The notes: a model not told the origin generated them from the letters alone. A DNA stretch of 64,000 nt from Glomus cerebriforme (GCA_003550305.1 QKYT01000024.1:228672-292671); one strand, 5' to 3'. Shown: positions 25,801-39,072, counted from the first letter of the stretch. A program made the numbers and translations.

Positions 25801-28800
25801 TCGATTTTTCACAATAGAGTAATATTGTTAAAAACTTCCAAGCTTGTATTGGGAAAGACAACTCTTATAGGCTTATATACCACAGCAAGGACATACAGTT
25901 TACAGATACGCTTGAATGGCCGGGAATCAAGGTAAATGTCTGTAAATATTTATGAGGCGTCGCTTATTTTGGAGGAGAACAAAAACACTTCAGTGCTAAT
26001 GATTCTTATTTAATCTTAGAAAAGTGATTTAAAGTAGAGTATGCGAAAATTTTAAAAAATTTTCCATTAATAGTTGCATCAACGCAAACTACGGCAATGC
26101 TTAGTAGAATATGAGCACACTCCGTAAGACCGTAAAGAGGACACATTACATCATGTATTTGGACTTCGTGATGGATGTTTGAAGATCGTCTACAATGAGG
26201 AGTTCATGCTGATATTTATAATTTTTGTGGTAAAATGAACGGAAAGGAGATAGGTTAATATACACCATAATTACAATTTTTTCATAGGCAGTGTGATATC
26301 CATCCGTTTTACCTTGCTGATGCAATTCTACCTTCCCTGTTTATAGAAATTAAACATTAGAGTTCAATTAGATCATGCCCTCCTGTTTAAGAATAGATTC
26401 AAGTTATTGATGTTCAACTTTCTTCCAGATAATGTTGGCAATATATTGAGATCACGTGGTTAATTACCAGTGACGTGTTGATTAGAGTTTCTTTTTCATA
26501 ACACGAATAGATATTCTCCTCTTGACGAGATCTACCTTCACCTAGTCAACTCCGTTTATTATCCTCGTTAAACAAAAAAACCTTAAGTCTTGAACAGGAT
26601 GCTGAAAGGCTTGAACTATTTAGAAAGGTCCTTTTTGCCTTGCTTTATAATCACTGTATATATGAAAATTATGACAATTAATTCTTTTGATTATTCCGTT
26701 TACAGATTTACTAGATTTGCTCTCCTCTTTTAAAATTAATAGGGTCAGATGGGAAACGCTTTCGTCCGTTTGAATGGATGGCACGGGATTATAGTATGAA
26801 CTGCTGATCTTTTATGTTCTTGCAACTTTTCATCTTTAAGTACTAATATATTTCTTATTAAAAAGGTTATCAAGTAATAAAGATTTTTTTGGAAGGAATC
26901 AATAATCTTAAAGATCCATCAAAAATTTGTCTGTGGACATTTTACGACTTATTATCGGGGTATACTCAGGTTGTGCTATAGAAGGGATGAGGAATTTGGA
27001 AGTCGCTGAAAACTTGGAACATTTTCTGAAAATCGGGAAATATTGTTTCATGCACCAAAATCTCTTTCTGATAAACCAGAAAAATGGTCATAGAAACTAC
27101 TCTTAACTAGTTGGTTAGAGCATGAAATTTTGATGATTAAAAGATGTTCGTCGCATCCTTTTCAGACATACCAATGATGAAATTTTAATTAGGGGACGAT
27201 AGGATTCAACATGCAGGAGAATTTCAGAAGACAGAGGTAGTATGCATGAGGTTGTTTATCCAGTAAATTCTAGTTGTTCAGATTCTTATTTTATGTGTAG
27301 TACAAACAGGTAATGATTTAATCTATTTATAGACAATAAGGATAAGAATTTATTTAATTCAGTTACTACACATTTAAATCCATCAAAAATCATGTATAAT
27401 TTGTTAGACTGAATTTGTAACTGATTAATAATAAACTTCTTATAATGTAATGCAAATGAAAGAACTTGCCTATGTCAGGCTTATCTTTTTTTTTTTTTTT
27501 TTTTTTACCAATATATATTTTTTTTGCAACGCGCACCTGATTTTTGAATCAAATGGAACGATCTCGTGATTATATCTTTCGTCAAAATATTATGGCAGGC
27601 GTCAATTTTAATTACGGTAAACGGATATTCTTGTAAAATTATTACGGCAATTCGCAATTCGACGATATATAGAATTAATTTCGAGTAGAAGTATACTTGT
27701 GATTACGATCGCGTAAGCAGTTATTTATTATATTCTTACAACTAATAATGCATGAATAACCAGCCTAATATATTAAATAGTTGAAATACACTAAACTGCA
27801 TGATCGCATTCTGTGATAATCATTAAAGATGTCAGGTCACTCACTTACTACCATTATTGATAATGATTTTCCTGGGTATGTGGAAGCGAAGTAACGAAAT
27901 GTTAGAACGTTTGTACTTTGTATGGGATTGAAAGACGATATGACACAATTCATCACAATAAAACTCTACGGCGATGGGCTATTTAAGGAGTTCCGTTGAT
28001 TTCCAAAAAGAAAAGAAGTGTTCACATACATTGTTTGTAATTAGCATTCGGGAAAAAACAAGTATGAATATTACAGGCCTAGAATACACAAAAGCAAAAT
28101 GGAATCTGTCTAGAAACTCTAGATTGTGTTAAACTTATTCAGGTTAATTATGTGAAGCCAAAATGATTATTTTATAATATTAGAGGTAGAACTGAGGTAG
28201 ATATGTTGAATGATTGTATTGGAAGATAGAATGCACATGCAAGAAAAATCTAATGTGCATTATTAATTTAGGGAGAAATATTAAAATATTTAACAACAAT
28301 AAATACTTAGGTTTAGTCCCCATTTCTCGGTCGTAAAAGATCCTAAAATTTATAATAATATATGATTTTGTAATTAGAAAGATATCTATTATATTTGGCT
28401 TGAGAACAAAAAAGCTCCAATTTTGTATGTAAACTCCTTTACCTGACAAATTCCCATAATGCAAATAAATAATATAGTAAGTTTATTAATAATATATGAC
28501 CAAAATAAGCAATTTATGGCATTGCATTGTAGAATTGCGTTTTATTTTTCATATGGTGTGCATTGTGCAATGGAAAGTAAATGTACAATATATGGTCAGA
28601 GACAAACAAAAATTGTGTTCTATTAAAGTAAGATCCAGATCTTGGTTAATTTACATTTATAAAATTGACTATAAACCCCTTTTGCTTCAGATACCCATAT
28701 ACCCTATCTGCTATGAAAAAAGGAAATCCAAAAAACGTCCGAAATGGGTACAAAATGTCCAAAAATTGTTGGACACAGTAGGACGTTTTCTGTATCTTTT

Positions 28801-29713
28801 TTTTTTATACTGTAGGGCCATCAATAATCTTTGAAACCTTATATTGAGTCAACATTAGTATAAGAGCTTATAATATCAGTAAGATTTTAGATTGAACTTT
28901 ACCATTGAAGAGTACATTATGGTATGGGTCACATTTTCATGAATATCTTAGGAATCCTTATACTGAAGTAATGATACTTATATTTTACTGAATGGTGAAA
29001 AAAATCGTGGCATGATTGTAATTAATGTTATAAATAAATAATGTTTCTTTAAATGTTATCACAATTATTGATTGTATCTTGTTTTAATTATAATTAGTAA
29101 ACTTTAGTAAATCCTAAAGTTAAGCTATTTAATTCTGAAAAGGGGTACAGTGATTACATTCAAAGAATCAACTATTTGTGCTGTTTTAAAAATTATTCTT
29201 ATAATATGAATTAAAAAATCTCCATCTAGCTATTCACATAATAGCAAATTATGTCATAATCTTCTGACTTAATTTATCAGAAATGTAATTAATGCCTTTA
29301 TGATCTTAATGAGGATGAAACCAAGATAATTAACATGATTCATTTCATTCATCAGTATGATTTTAGACCTGTTTGAACAAAATTTATTACTTGTTTAAGA
29401 AGAAAAGAGCGCAATATTGTGATAATATAATTCTTATTGGACATCATTTAAATGAACCAAAATATTAGAGGTACGGGATACCATTTAATATCATTAAATT
29501 AGTTATAATATTTCTTAACAAAAGAAAGGTAAGTATATTTGATCATATCAGATAAAATCCATATAGCAAAGAATTAACTCAATTTGGTTTAAAATAACGA
29601 ATTTTTTTTTTGGCAAAACTTTATTAATAATTGTAAGAATTTAATTTGGATCTAATAAACAATTTCAATAATTTTTAAAACTATTGATCTAATCTAATCA
29701 TCACTATTGTTTT
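22823..29713. other. Long gene-poor region
   Basis: About 6.9 kb has no gene I can support. Base composition is less extreme at 23.0-27.3 kb, and several stop-limited open stretches there (25415-25660, 25699-25935, about 26880-27060 on the plus strand) look like weathered coding DNA without recognisable motifs. A long T-run lies at 27487-27508. Confidence 0.5.
23626..24150 (-). pseudogene. Possible relic of an unidentified gene
   Basis: The minus strand has an 83-residue basic frame (KKWDPVRKDKQQIDIATVQL, then RNSIFRHFGLQSISSN) preceded in another frame by ITADQHPQLMEQPFRLTSDL. Composition is more protein-like than in flanking DNA, but no family is recognised and there is no clean ORF. It may be decayed or spliced. 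Confidence 0.2.
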
Positions 29714-31006
29714 TTAATTAAATTCATCATCATTAAAATTTGTTACTTTAAATCTCTTAATAACACCTAATTTAATATATTTATTAATTATTTGCATATT
29801 TTCATCATTTGTATCTAAGCTATTTGCATCATATTTGACAATCACCAAAGAAAGTGGCTTTTGCGGTACACGATTTGTCCAACTTATAAGAAAGGACTCT
29901 AATTCTTCTGGAAGTAATACTGATCGTGTATCACATTGATGATATAATACGAATTCATAAGTATTTTTATGAGAATATTTTAAAATCGCCTCCAATGCTT
30001 CCTTTTCACTCAAAAATACACCACCACACCAAATATTAATACTTTCCAAACTTTGACAATAATTGAAAACCATTTTTAATGTTTCCAATTCATTATTCTT
30101 AAATCCAGTGGAAAGCTTTCTAAGGTTTGGACAAAACTTTGCTATTGCTAAATTTAATGAATTATCACTATCACCTGCATAATCACCTATATTAATTTTT
30201 TTTAAATATTTTCCGTTTTTCTCCAAAAATTTTATTAATGATTCATATTTTGGACATGAATATTGAACTTTTAAAATTTGTAATTGTGGAAAAATAACAT
30301 AAGAAGGAATTATATCTTTCAGATCTCTGCCTCTACCAAAAAGTATATTCAAATACTTTAAATTCTTTTGAGCAGAAATTAAATCGATTAATCCATTTGA
30401 AATAATTTTTCTAAATTCTATAGTAAGTGATCGTATATTTTGACATATTTTAGTTAACTGATAAAAACATTCAGAATGAATATTTGAACTACAATGTAAT
30501 TCTGAAAGATTTTTTAAATAATCTTTTGTTCCAGGATGGGTAAAAGGTATAGTTAAAGATTTTATATACTGTGAAAAAACTAATTTTTTTAAAGATATTT
30601 GACTCACAAACAATTTATATATTTCCTGTGCTATTATACATATTTTATTATTTAAATTTTGTAATGAAGTATAATATTGACTTTTAAGAAGCGATCCAAT
30701 ATGATAATTAACTTGATTAATTGATAGAATTTTACAAAATGCTGTATAATTAAATATTGGAGGGTTTAAAATTGGGGTTGAAATAATAATTCCGTTCTTA
30801 TATAAAATTTCTTTTGACTCATTTGGAAGACAAGCAATTAAAGTTTTATAAGCCAAAGTATTATAATTCCAAGTGTCTCTCCATAAAATCCTAACGGAAA
30901 CTTCGCACCAAAGACGGTTGGTTAATAAGCATGAATGTAAAGTAACCACGTCATCTTCTAAGTATTCAAAAATTTCGTTTAAGCAATCAGCAGGAAGTTG
31001 AGACAT
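29714..31006 (-). CDS. F-box/LRR-like protein, copy 1 (internal deletion)
   Basis: 430 residues, one exon. The F-box is at residues 3-45: SQLPADCLNEIFEYLEDD, HSCLL.NRLWCEVSVRILWRD. The rest is leucine-rich-repeat-like: NLKYLNI, FPQLQILKV, FCPNLRKLSTGF, SLESINIWCGG. F-box proteins bind Skp1 in SCF ubiquitin ligases and present targets through the C-terminal repeats; the target is unknown. Relative to its array neighbours this copy lacks about 50 residues in frame, between GRDLKDIIPS and YVIFPQLQIL (the segment with TKPNNLNKLCLYGI and the following repeat). It is the most distal copy, separated from the others by a kinase gene. The gene is probably functional. Confidence 0.85.
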   Translation of the reverse strand: MSQLPADCLNEIFEYLEDDVVTLHSCLLTNRLWCEVSVRILWRDTWNYNTLAYKTLIACLPNESKEILYKNGIIISTPILNPPIFNYTAFCKILSINQVNYHIGSLLKSQYYTSLQNLNNKICIIAQEIYKLFVSQISLKKLVFSQYIKSLTIPFTHPGTKDYLKNLSELHCSSNIHSECFYQLTKICQNIRSLTIEFRKIISNGLIDLISAQKNLKYLNILFGRGRDLKDIIPSYVIFPQLQILKVQYSCPKYESLIKFLEKNGKYLKKINIGDYAGDSDNSLNLAIAKFCPNLRKLSTGFKNNELETLKMVFNYCQSLESINIWCGGVFLSEKEALEAILKYSHKNTYEFVLYHQCDTRSVLLPEELESFLISWTNRVPQKPLSLVIVKYDANSLDTNDENMQIINKYIKLGVIKRFKVTNFNDDEFN

Positions 31007-31090
31007 TTTGTTAATTATGTTATAGAAATATTTTCAAAAATTACAAAACAGAGGTAGGGTATAACCATATAAGTTAAATAATGGCAATTG

Positions 31091-31112
31091 TGTTACAAAC
31101 TTAAAGTCATGA
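31091..31112 (-). promoter_or_regulatory. Shared upstream element of F-box copy 1
   Basis: The plus strand reads TGTTACAAACTTAAAGTCAT, about 85 bp before the ATG. Related elements precede the other F-box copies. Its role is inferred. Confidence 0.4.
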
Positions 31113-31687
31113 GACCAAAAAGCCACATTTATTATCATTTATGGTTAATACCTTAAAACTTGTTTTTAATTGGATCGGTGATCATTTAGACTAAGAAAAT
31201 TCATTAATTAATAGGTCATGCCGGTAATTTTCGGGACAGATGCAGGTTCACATGATTCGTCAATTGTTGTATATATAAAACTGTAAATTTGTTAAAAAGG
31301 ATGAATTGAAAATTTACTTTAATGATATATCTATAAACCAAGTTCTTTTTTTGTGTAGAGCATAAAATGAGAATTTTGCTGGTGATTTTTAGTTTATTTG
31401 TTTATTGATAATCTTTTTAATAAAGAATATTTAATATTTAGATATTATAAAACTCTAATACTTGCTTTAAAGAAATAATATTATTTTGAAATGAAAACAT
31501 AGCTTTTTAGCAGAAGTATTATTATATTGTTTAAATTTATACAGTTGTACAGCATATTAAGTTCAAGGATAATAGGACATGAATGTGTATTATATTGATT
31601 TTGGTTCTAATTTTGCCTATTAAGATTTATGCTTGAATAATTAATGTATTAATTTATCCAAATTCCACGCTGACATGAAATGAATTA

Positions 31688-34057
31688 TTATTTTGCATCT
31701 GTAAAGATTTTACATTTCTATAAAAACAAAAAAAAAAAATTAAATTTAATAACATTATAAATTTAATTCCAATAAATTAAATTTACCTTTATATTTTCAT
31801 AATTTCTCGCTTCTGGATCCTTTGCTAAACATATTTTCAACAGTTCAACAACTAAATAAAAAATAATAAATGATTAGTATATTAATTCTAAATAATATAT
31901 AGTAAATAAAAATATTCCATTACATTCTAAACCATTCCTCATAATTAATTTAATTTTTGAATCCTTATTATTTTGTATATTAGTTATCCTTGAATTGATT
32001 TCATCTTTCATACACTGAAATGTATTTCTTCTTGGTACAAAGAAAATTCCACCCTTTGTTATACAAAAATATAGGACAAGTCCTAAAGACCACCAATCTG
32101 ATCCAGGGCCTTGAGACTGTCCTTCTATAGCTTCCAGAGACACTTAGTATAAAAATAATTTTTTTTTTAAAAAAAAAAATTATTAAATTATATTCGCAAT
32201 ACATTAAATTACTTACTATATTGCAATGTGCCGGTGAGATCAGAAGGTTTTGAAGAAATTTTTCTGGCAAATGCAAAATCCGTAAGATATATGGAAAAGG
32301 GATCATCGCCTACAAGAAAGTTTTCTGGCTTAATATCACGATGTAGCCAACCATTTTCATGAAGTTGCTATAATAACATTAAGTGAATAAATGTTTAATT
32401 AAATTAGATAAATTATTTAAATAAAAAGTTTTCAAACTTGAATAACTGATATCAAAAGTATTGAGAGTTCTTTCAATTTAATATTTGTAATATCATCCTT
32501 ATTATTATTGATCCAGGATTTGAGAGAATTGCATTTTATCCTATAAAAAATATATATATATTATATAATTGAATAATCATTTAAATTAAGCATTTAATTT
32601 TAAATACATACCAACTCATAATTATGTAATTATTTTTTAAAAGTGCATCGTAATATCCCTCATAAACATCAACGATACACTTCTATCATAAAAAAAAAAA
32701 AATATTTTTTTTTTGATTAATAAAATATATATATATATATATAACTAAATATAAACAAATTTACCAAATTTTTTAGCTCTTTCATTATCTTAAATTCTTC
32801 TTTTAATGAATTCTGAGATATTTTAGCTGCATAAAATTTGTCATTATAAATATTTTTGACTAGATGCACATTTCCATTTCCTCCTCTATAACTTGATCAA
32901 GTTAATATTCATGTCAATTCGTATAAATTAATATAAATAAAATATAAATTACCCTCCTAATCTTTTCACAAATTTATACTTGTGAAAAAAACAAGATAAA
33001 TTTTGTTGTTTTTGTACTGATTTTATTAAACAAAAAAATCATATAGAAGTTATTTTTTCTAAATCATCAACCATATTACATTTATATATAATAGATACCT
33101 TCGTCTTTTCTTTCAACAGAAGCATTTTCTATAATTTTGTTATTTTCATAATTGTAAGACTATAAATAACAAAAACATTAATCTAAATTTGTAAAATATC
33201 AAATATTATTTAAATTTAAAATTTTATATTTCTATTGTTTGAAATTTTTTATGTAATATATTTAATAAAATAATGAATCTACCTGAATCATTTTGCATCC
33301 ACAACGTGAAACATTCTCCATACGAAATTCAACTACACAATTATAGAGATTAAAAGATATAAATCCAAATAGATTTATATAAAAGATCTGATTAAAACAT
33401 AAATTTTGATACTCACACAATGCGTAATCACCTCTACTTTCAAAACTCAAAAGTTGTCCTTCTTCTAGTTTCAAGCATTCTTTATAACGCATTTCTACCC
33501 ACCCTCTTCCTTTATCAAATCTTTGAACACCACTTTTGTTACTATAAATATAAATATATTATCAAACTTTCATGTCAAAAACAAATGATTATGATCGATA
33601 TAAAAAAATTATTCAATTATGTATTTAACCTTAAGCATTCAAGTTGTCTCCCTTCAACTTCATCCTATAATAACAAAATAATTCAAAAATCGATAAATAT
33701 ATTTGATAATAATCGATAATTTATTTGCTTACATAGTAAATTCCGGCCGCGAAATTTTCATTTGATCCTTCAAGATAGATATACTAAAAAAAAGATATTC
33801 AGAATAAATTTATTAAAATAAATATTTCAATATAAAAATTCACTTAAAATTTAACATTCTCACAAACATTCTAATATTTAAATATTTATAGTTACATAAT
33901 CTTCTGAATCAATCATCTTTCCAATGATATAACATTTCCTATTCAAGCTTTTCGCTCCGCGAGAAGAGATTAAATGACCCCAAACGTTATCGTTCGAGAT
34001 TTTTATATCTTTATCAATAGGGCTTTCCAATATATCAGAAGCTGTACGTTTGGCCAT
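31688..34057 (-). CDS. FHA-like plus Ser/Thr protein kinase, 14 exons
   Basis: Phase-consistent exons: 34057-33896, 33783-33733, 33664-33630, 33541-33417, 33332-33283, 33159-33099, 33016-32953, 32885-32765, 32682-32612, 32540-32438, 32367-32217, 32142-31924, 31851-31787, 31717-31688, giving about 435 residues. An alternative last exon starts at 31698 (MQNNNSFHVSVEFG, stop at 31654). The N-terminal 160 residues resemble an FHA domain (VWGHLISS, YIIGK, SNKSGVQRFDKGRGW, LEEGQLLSFE), as in Chk2/Rad53-type kinases. The kinase domain has glycine loop GGGGNGNV (182-189), ATP lysine K204, HRDIKPEN with catalytic D292, then TDFAFARK with D311: DFG is DFA. The APE site reads SLE, and GSDWWSLG follows. 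Catalytic residues K, D and D are present, so activity is plausible. It is unrelated to the flanking F-box copies. Confidence 0.72.
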
Positions 34058-35389
34058 CTTATACGCTAAATATGCAAAGATGGAAAGAAGATATCTTAAA
34101 TTTGAAATTACACATGTACAGTAGCTCCTTATCAGAAGTTGTATCACCACTGAAATCATACGGTTCTATACTAAGTTTGGACTTTGGAAGATGATTTGAC
34201 CAATGAACAGAACTTTTTATTTTTACGGTAACTCGTCATTGTTTTATCATCATCTAAAAAAAAATTTTTTTATTTGATCGTCATTTACCTGAGAGGCCCC
34301 TATAAATACTGTAAATATAGTTGAGCTGCAACATGATCGGCAGATCACAGAAATTATTAATCAGCAGAATACAGAAAAAGAGATGGTAAAAATTTCGGAT
34401 TCTTAGATTAACGAAATATATTTAGGTTTTTTTGTTAAATGTATACGTCCTTTACAAATCCTATCGCAAAAATTTGATATGACCTATAAATTGTTTGATG
34501 TTCACTTTTATAATATCATGAAATTTGAGAGCCTTCAAATAACTTTATGTTCCTCGCGTTAATAGAAAGGTTTATAAAATTATGATAACACTGATAATTT
34601 TTCTTGCATCCATTCTACAATGGTAACGAGGACATGTTTGTCGTTCACTCATGGCGCTTATGAGGAAAGAATATGTAGATTCATTATATAAAGCTCGGGC
34701 AAAAATGATTTAGAAGTTGTAGCGTCATATTTTTTGGTTATTCATTAAATAAATAAGTCGTAATTGGACATTAACCATGTATAGTTTTGTAACTTTTAAT
34801 AAATTGGTTATCATATCGAAAAATTGCATTTATGTTTTCCAAGATTCTGCTGTAGTTTTAGATTCAGTTTCTCAAGTTTAAAAATAATATTGCTCCTAGT
34901 TTCTGGATATAAGCCCGATCTTTGATATTTGATGTGTATTTACTACAATTCGATCATGTTTCAGAATATTTCCCAAAATAATTATATAAAAAATTAAACA
35001 TCACATTACAACCATGTCATTCTGTAAATATTCAAAAATCTCATTTAAACAATTGGTGCAAGTGAAGTGAATTATGGTTTAGCATTAAGTTTATTAGGTA
35101 AGGAAACTGAGCGCGTAAATTGAACGTGAATATACGTTATACTGCAATTATAATTTTTTTTTTTCAGATACTTTATTTCTATTTTTAATTTTTGTCTGAT
35201 AAATATAAATTATTTTTTATTTATAAAATACAATAATGACAAATAAATAAATAATAGATTTTGCTTTTTAACAACGATGATTAATTAATAAACTATTAAT
35301 AAAATTAACGAAGAAAAAAGTTACTAATTTTAACTTTTGAAATATTGAAACTTCTATTTTAATGATAATTAAGAAAAAAATTCTTTTTT
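34058..35389. other. Intergenic
   Basis: This is the upstream region of the kinase gene and the 3' side of F-box copy 2. A small F-box-like scrap (TATTCAAAAATCTCATTTAA, AATTGG) lies near 35027-35055. No other gene is seen. Confidence 0.5.
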
Positions 35390-36826
35390 TTAATTTAAAT
35401 CATCGTCAAAATCTATAGTTTTAAATCTCTTAATAACACTTAATTTTCCATACTTTTCAATTATTTTCATATTTTCAATATTTGTATCTAAGCTATTTTT
35501 TGTACCATATTTATTAATAATAATCAAAGAAAGTGATTTTTGCGGTACACGATTTGCCCAACTTATAAAAAAGGATTCTAATTCTTCAGGAAGTAATTTT
35601 GATAATGTTTCAGATATATGATATAATATTATTTCATAAATATTTTTATGTGAATAATTTACAACAGATTCCAATGCCACTTTTTCACTCAAAAATTCAC
35701 CACCACACCAAATTTTAATACTTTTTAAATATTGACAACTTTCATAAATTATTTTCAATGTTTCCAATTCACTATTTTTAAACCCAACAGATAGTTTTCG
35801 AAGGTTTGGACAAAATTTAGCTATAGATAAATTTAATGAATTATTACTAATAGCTTCAATATTACCTACATAATAAAATTCTTTTAAATTCTTTCCATTA
35901 TTTTCTAAGAATTTTATTAATAATTCATAATTTAAAAATACGTGCTTAATTTTTAAAATTTGTAATTGTGGAAAAATAATATATTGTAATTTTTTATCAT
36001 CTTTAAAATCCTTACTATAATTATATAATAATTCAAGTTGTTGTAAATTTATGAATTTAGTAATAAATGATAATGGATCACGATGACTTATTCCATAAAG
36101 ACGTAATTTGTTTAAATTATCAGGTTTCATTATCGAAGGAATTATATTTTTCAGATCTTCTTCTTTACTATAATATATGCTCAAATCTTTTAAATTCTTC
36201 TGAACAGAAATTAAATCTATTAATCCATTTGAAATACTTCCTGTTCTAAATCCTATACTAAGTGATCGTATATTTTGACAAATTTGAAATAATTGAGAAA
36301 AAAATTCAGACGAAATACTTGAACTACAACGTAATTCTGTGAGATTTTTTAAACAATCTTTTGATCCAGGATAAAATTCAAAATTTGTATTCGAATATTT
36401 CCAAAATTCTAATTCTTTTAAAGAACCAATTTGACTCATAAACAATTTAAATATTTCTTGTGTTACAATAGATGTAGATATAAAGTATTTTGATGATTGA
36501 TCTTTAAGAATCTGTTCAAGTTTGCAAGAAACTTGATGAACTGGTAAAACTTTACAAAATTTTGCATAATTAAACATTGGAGGTTTTGAAGTTGGAACTG
36601 AAATATTAATCCCATTCTTATTTAAAATTTCTTTTGACTTGTTTGGAAGACAAGCAATTAAGGTACGGAAATTCGAAGTTTTATAATTCCAAACATTTCT
36701 CCAAAAAATTTTCAATGATGCTTCACACCAAAGATGATTAACTAATAAACATGAACGTAAAGTAATCATATCATCTTCTAAATATTCGAAAATCTCGTTT
36801 AAAATATCAGAGAGAAGTTGAGCCAT
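35390..36826 (-). CDS. F-box/LRR-like protein, copy 2
   Basis: 478 residues, single exon. The F-box is at residues 3-45 (LNEIFEYLEDDMITLRSCLL, then NHLWCEASLKIFWRN). Leucine-rich repeats follow, including SLKELEFW, NLTELRCSSS, NLKDLSIYY, NLQQLELLY, FPQLQILKI and NLRKLSVGF, and the array-typical C-terminal block ESFFISWANRVPQKSLSLII, ending IKRFKTIDFDDDLN. It is predicted to be a Skp1-binding substrate adaptor. The start follows the conserved MAQLL/MSQLP opening of the array. Confidence 0.88.
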   Translation of the reverse strand: MAQLLSDILNEIFEYLEDDMITLRSCLLVNHLWCEASLKIFWRNVWNYKTSNFRTLIACLPNKSKEILNKNGINISVPTSKPPMFNYAKFCKVLPVHQVSCKLEQILKDQSSKYFISTSIVTQEIFKLFMSQIGSLKELEFWKYSNTNFEFYPGSKDCLKNLTELRCSSSISSEFFSQLFQICQNIRSLSIGFRTGSISNGLIDLISVQKNLKDLSIYYSKEEDLKNIIPSIMKPDNLNKLRLYGISHRDPLSFITKFINLQQLELLYNYSKDFKDDKKLQYIIFPQLQILKIKHVFLNYELLIKFLENNGKNLKEFYYVGNIEAISNNSLNLSIAKFCPNLRKLSVGFKNSELETLKIIYESCQYLKSIKIWCGGEFLSEKVALESVVNYSHKNIYEIILYHISETLSKLLPEELESFFISWANRVPQKSLSLIIINKYGTKNSLDTNIENMKIIEKYGKLSVIKRFKTIDFDDDLN

Positions 36827-36910
36827 TTTTGTTTAAAAAAAACAATGGGTTAAAAGAATTTAAAATAAAATTTTGAAAAAAAAAGAGTTTCCCTTTATAA
36901 AATTTACAAT

Positions 36911-36934
36911 TGTATTACAAATATGAGTCATATG
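36911..36934 (-). promoter_or_regulatory. Shared upstream element of F-box copy 2
   Basis: The plus strand reads TGTATTACAAATATGAGTCA, then TATG, about 85 bp before the ATG. Confidence 0.45.
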
Positions 36935-37839
36935 GGTTTTACTAATTAATAGAATTAAATATTATTTATGGTTAGTTTCTGATTTGACTACACGTAAATT
37001 ATCATGTGACGAATTATAAAAAAAAAAATTGTGTACTAAGAATTAGGCGTACAAAGTGAACTATTGTTATCATTCAATTCCGTTTAACGTTAGTGATAAA
37101 ATACAACGTACTTGATGAGTCTACTTTGATCGTCTGATTTGCATCTCATATTGTTGCTTAGGCCTCTTTCGACCTACCAGGATTTATTCTGTATCCGTAA
37201 GTCATATAGGCCTTATCTAAGTAATTCCAATGTTAAAGTAAACTTCAAGGTAAATGGTTCAGCGTATTAGTTCCAATTCCATTTTCATAACAACTTGCTA
37301 AATTATGAATTCTTCCATAGATGATTTTTTTTATAACAAGTATTTAATTTAAACTGTAAAAAAAAACAAATTTAATTATATACAATTTGTATAATAAAAA
37401 AATGTAAAAAATTTTATAATTCATTTAAAGTAAATTAGTTAAATTATTGTAAATAATGATTTATTTCGGTAGTTTTCTTTTTTTTCTCGATTCTTGTGAC
37501 AATTATTGCAAGTTTTATGTTGCTTAACGCCCTTAACACCATAATTTGTAAATTCAGATGATGGATTAAAAGTTATTTAAAAAAAGTAATGTTAAATACG
37601 GAAAGAAGGAAGTTAGAACAAACCAAAACTGCGCCATATATAAATCTAGATAGAATTGGTTCGCCTTGTCTAGGTCCTATGCTACACTTTTTACAATAAT
37701 TGAATTTTTTAAATTGGAAATGTTATACACTTGTATTGTACCTTTTCATTTAAGTAATACTCTTAGAAATCATTGAATTTTTTAGTATACGTATATATAC
37801 TGTATATATACACGAAATATTTAATTAAAATATTTTTTA

Positions 37840-38700
37840 GTAGAATTCATTTCTTTAAATCTCTTAATAGTGCTTAATTCCCTTCAATTATTTCAAACTT
37901 TCCTCGTTTTTTTTTTTGCCACAACCGATAAACCTCAAAGAAAGTGCCTTTTGTAGTACACGATTTGCCCAACTTATAAAATAGACTCTAATTCTTCCGG
38001 AAGTGATACAATTGGTGGATAAAATAGTAAAATAGATGATATAATATTATTTCATAAGTATTTTCATGTGAATAATTTACAAATGTATTCAATGCCTCTT
38101 TTTCTCTCAAAAATTCATAAACTTCAATGCTTTTTAAATGTTGACAATTCTTAAACTATTTTCAATGTTCCAATTCATTATTTTTAATCGTCTTCTAAGG
38201 TTTGAACAAAATTTAGCTATAGCTAAATTTAATGAATCATCACAATCATTCACATAAAATTCTTTAAAATTTTTTCCATTGTTTTCTAAGAATGTTATTA
38301 ATGGCCAACATCTTGGAGGAATATTTTCTATCCTTAAAATTTGCAATTGTGAAAGAATAGTACTGTATGTTGTAATCTTTCAAAAATCTTCATTATCATT
38401 GAATAAGTTCTCGTAGATTTGTGAATTTAGTTAGTAAATGACGAGGGAGGTTAAAGGAAGAATTTAGTTTTTAAAAAAAGAAAGATAAAATTATAGATAG
38501 AAAAGAGTAATGAAATATTCCGTAAAGACACAATTTACTTAAATTATTAGGATTCATAAACAAATGGATTTATATCTTTCAAACTACTGTAATAATTTAT
38601 TGATAAATACTTTAAATTTTTTTAAACCCCGTTTGAAATGATATTTTTAAATTTAGCTGAATTACATTGAATAATAAATTATAGGCAGCGCGTTAAATGC
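37840..38700 (-). pseudogene. F-box/LRR fragment A
   Basis: The minus strand aligns piecemeal to the C-terminal two thirds of the array proteins: MQILRIENIPPR, FLENNGKNFKEFYV, LNLAIAKFCSNLRR and a C-terminal LGK...TTKGTF remnant. Many stops and frameshifts are present. The F-box itself and the start codon are missing. The intact frame at 38134-38346 is only a piece of it. Confidence 0.7.
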
Positions 38701-39072
38701 GTAAAATTCTCTTACCGAAAAACGGTGATTTCCCCAAAAATTCTCTAAAAAATACATCGAAAGCGAGACAAATTAACTATATTTTCTCCCAGATACTTTC
38801 TTTCTATTTTTAATCTTTAATTATATATATATATATATACTTTGTCTGATAAATAATTAAATACTTATTTTTTATTTAAATTTCACATAAAATACAATAT
38901 TCCTTTAATGATAAATAAACAATAGATTTTGGTTGTTAGCAACAACGATTAATTAATTAACTATAATAAAATAGATTTACGAATAAAAAGTTACAAATAG
39001 GAAGATTTGTTGTTCATGAAATATTGAAAAAAACGTTTGATACTTCTACTGAAACTTCTATTTCAATGATAA

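Noticed and set aside
25415..25935. Two plus-strand frames of about 80 residues
   Set aside because: Possibly weathered coding DNA, but no recognisable family and no splice model joins them convincingly.
28180..28834. Frames of 94 and 112 residues on opposite strands
   Set aside because: Hydrophobic or basic low-complexity composition, no motif, in a gene-poor stretch.
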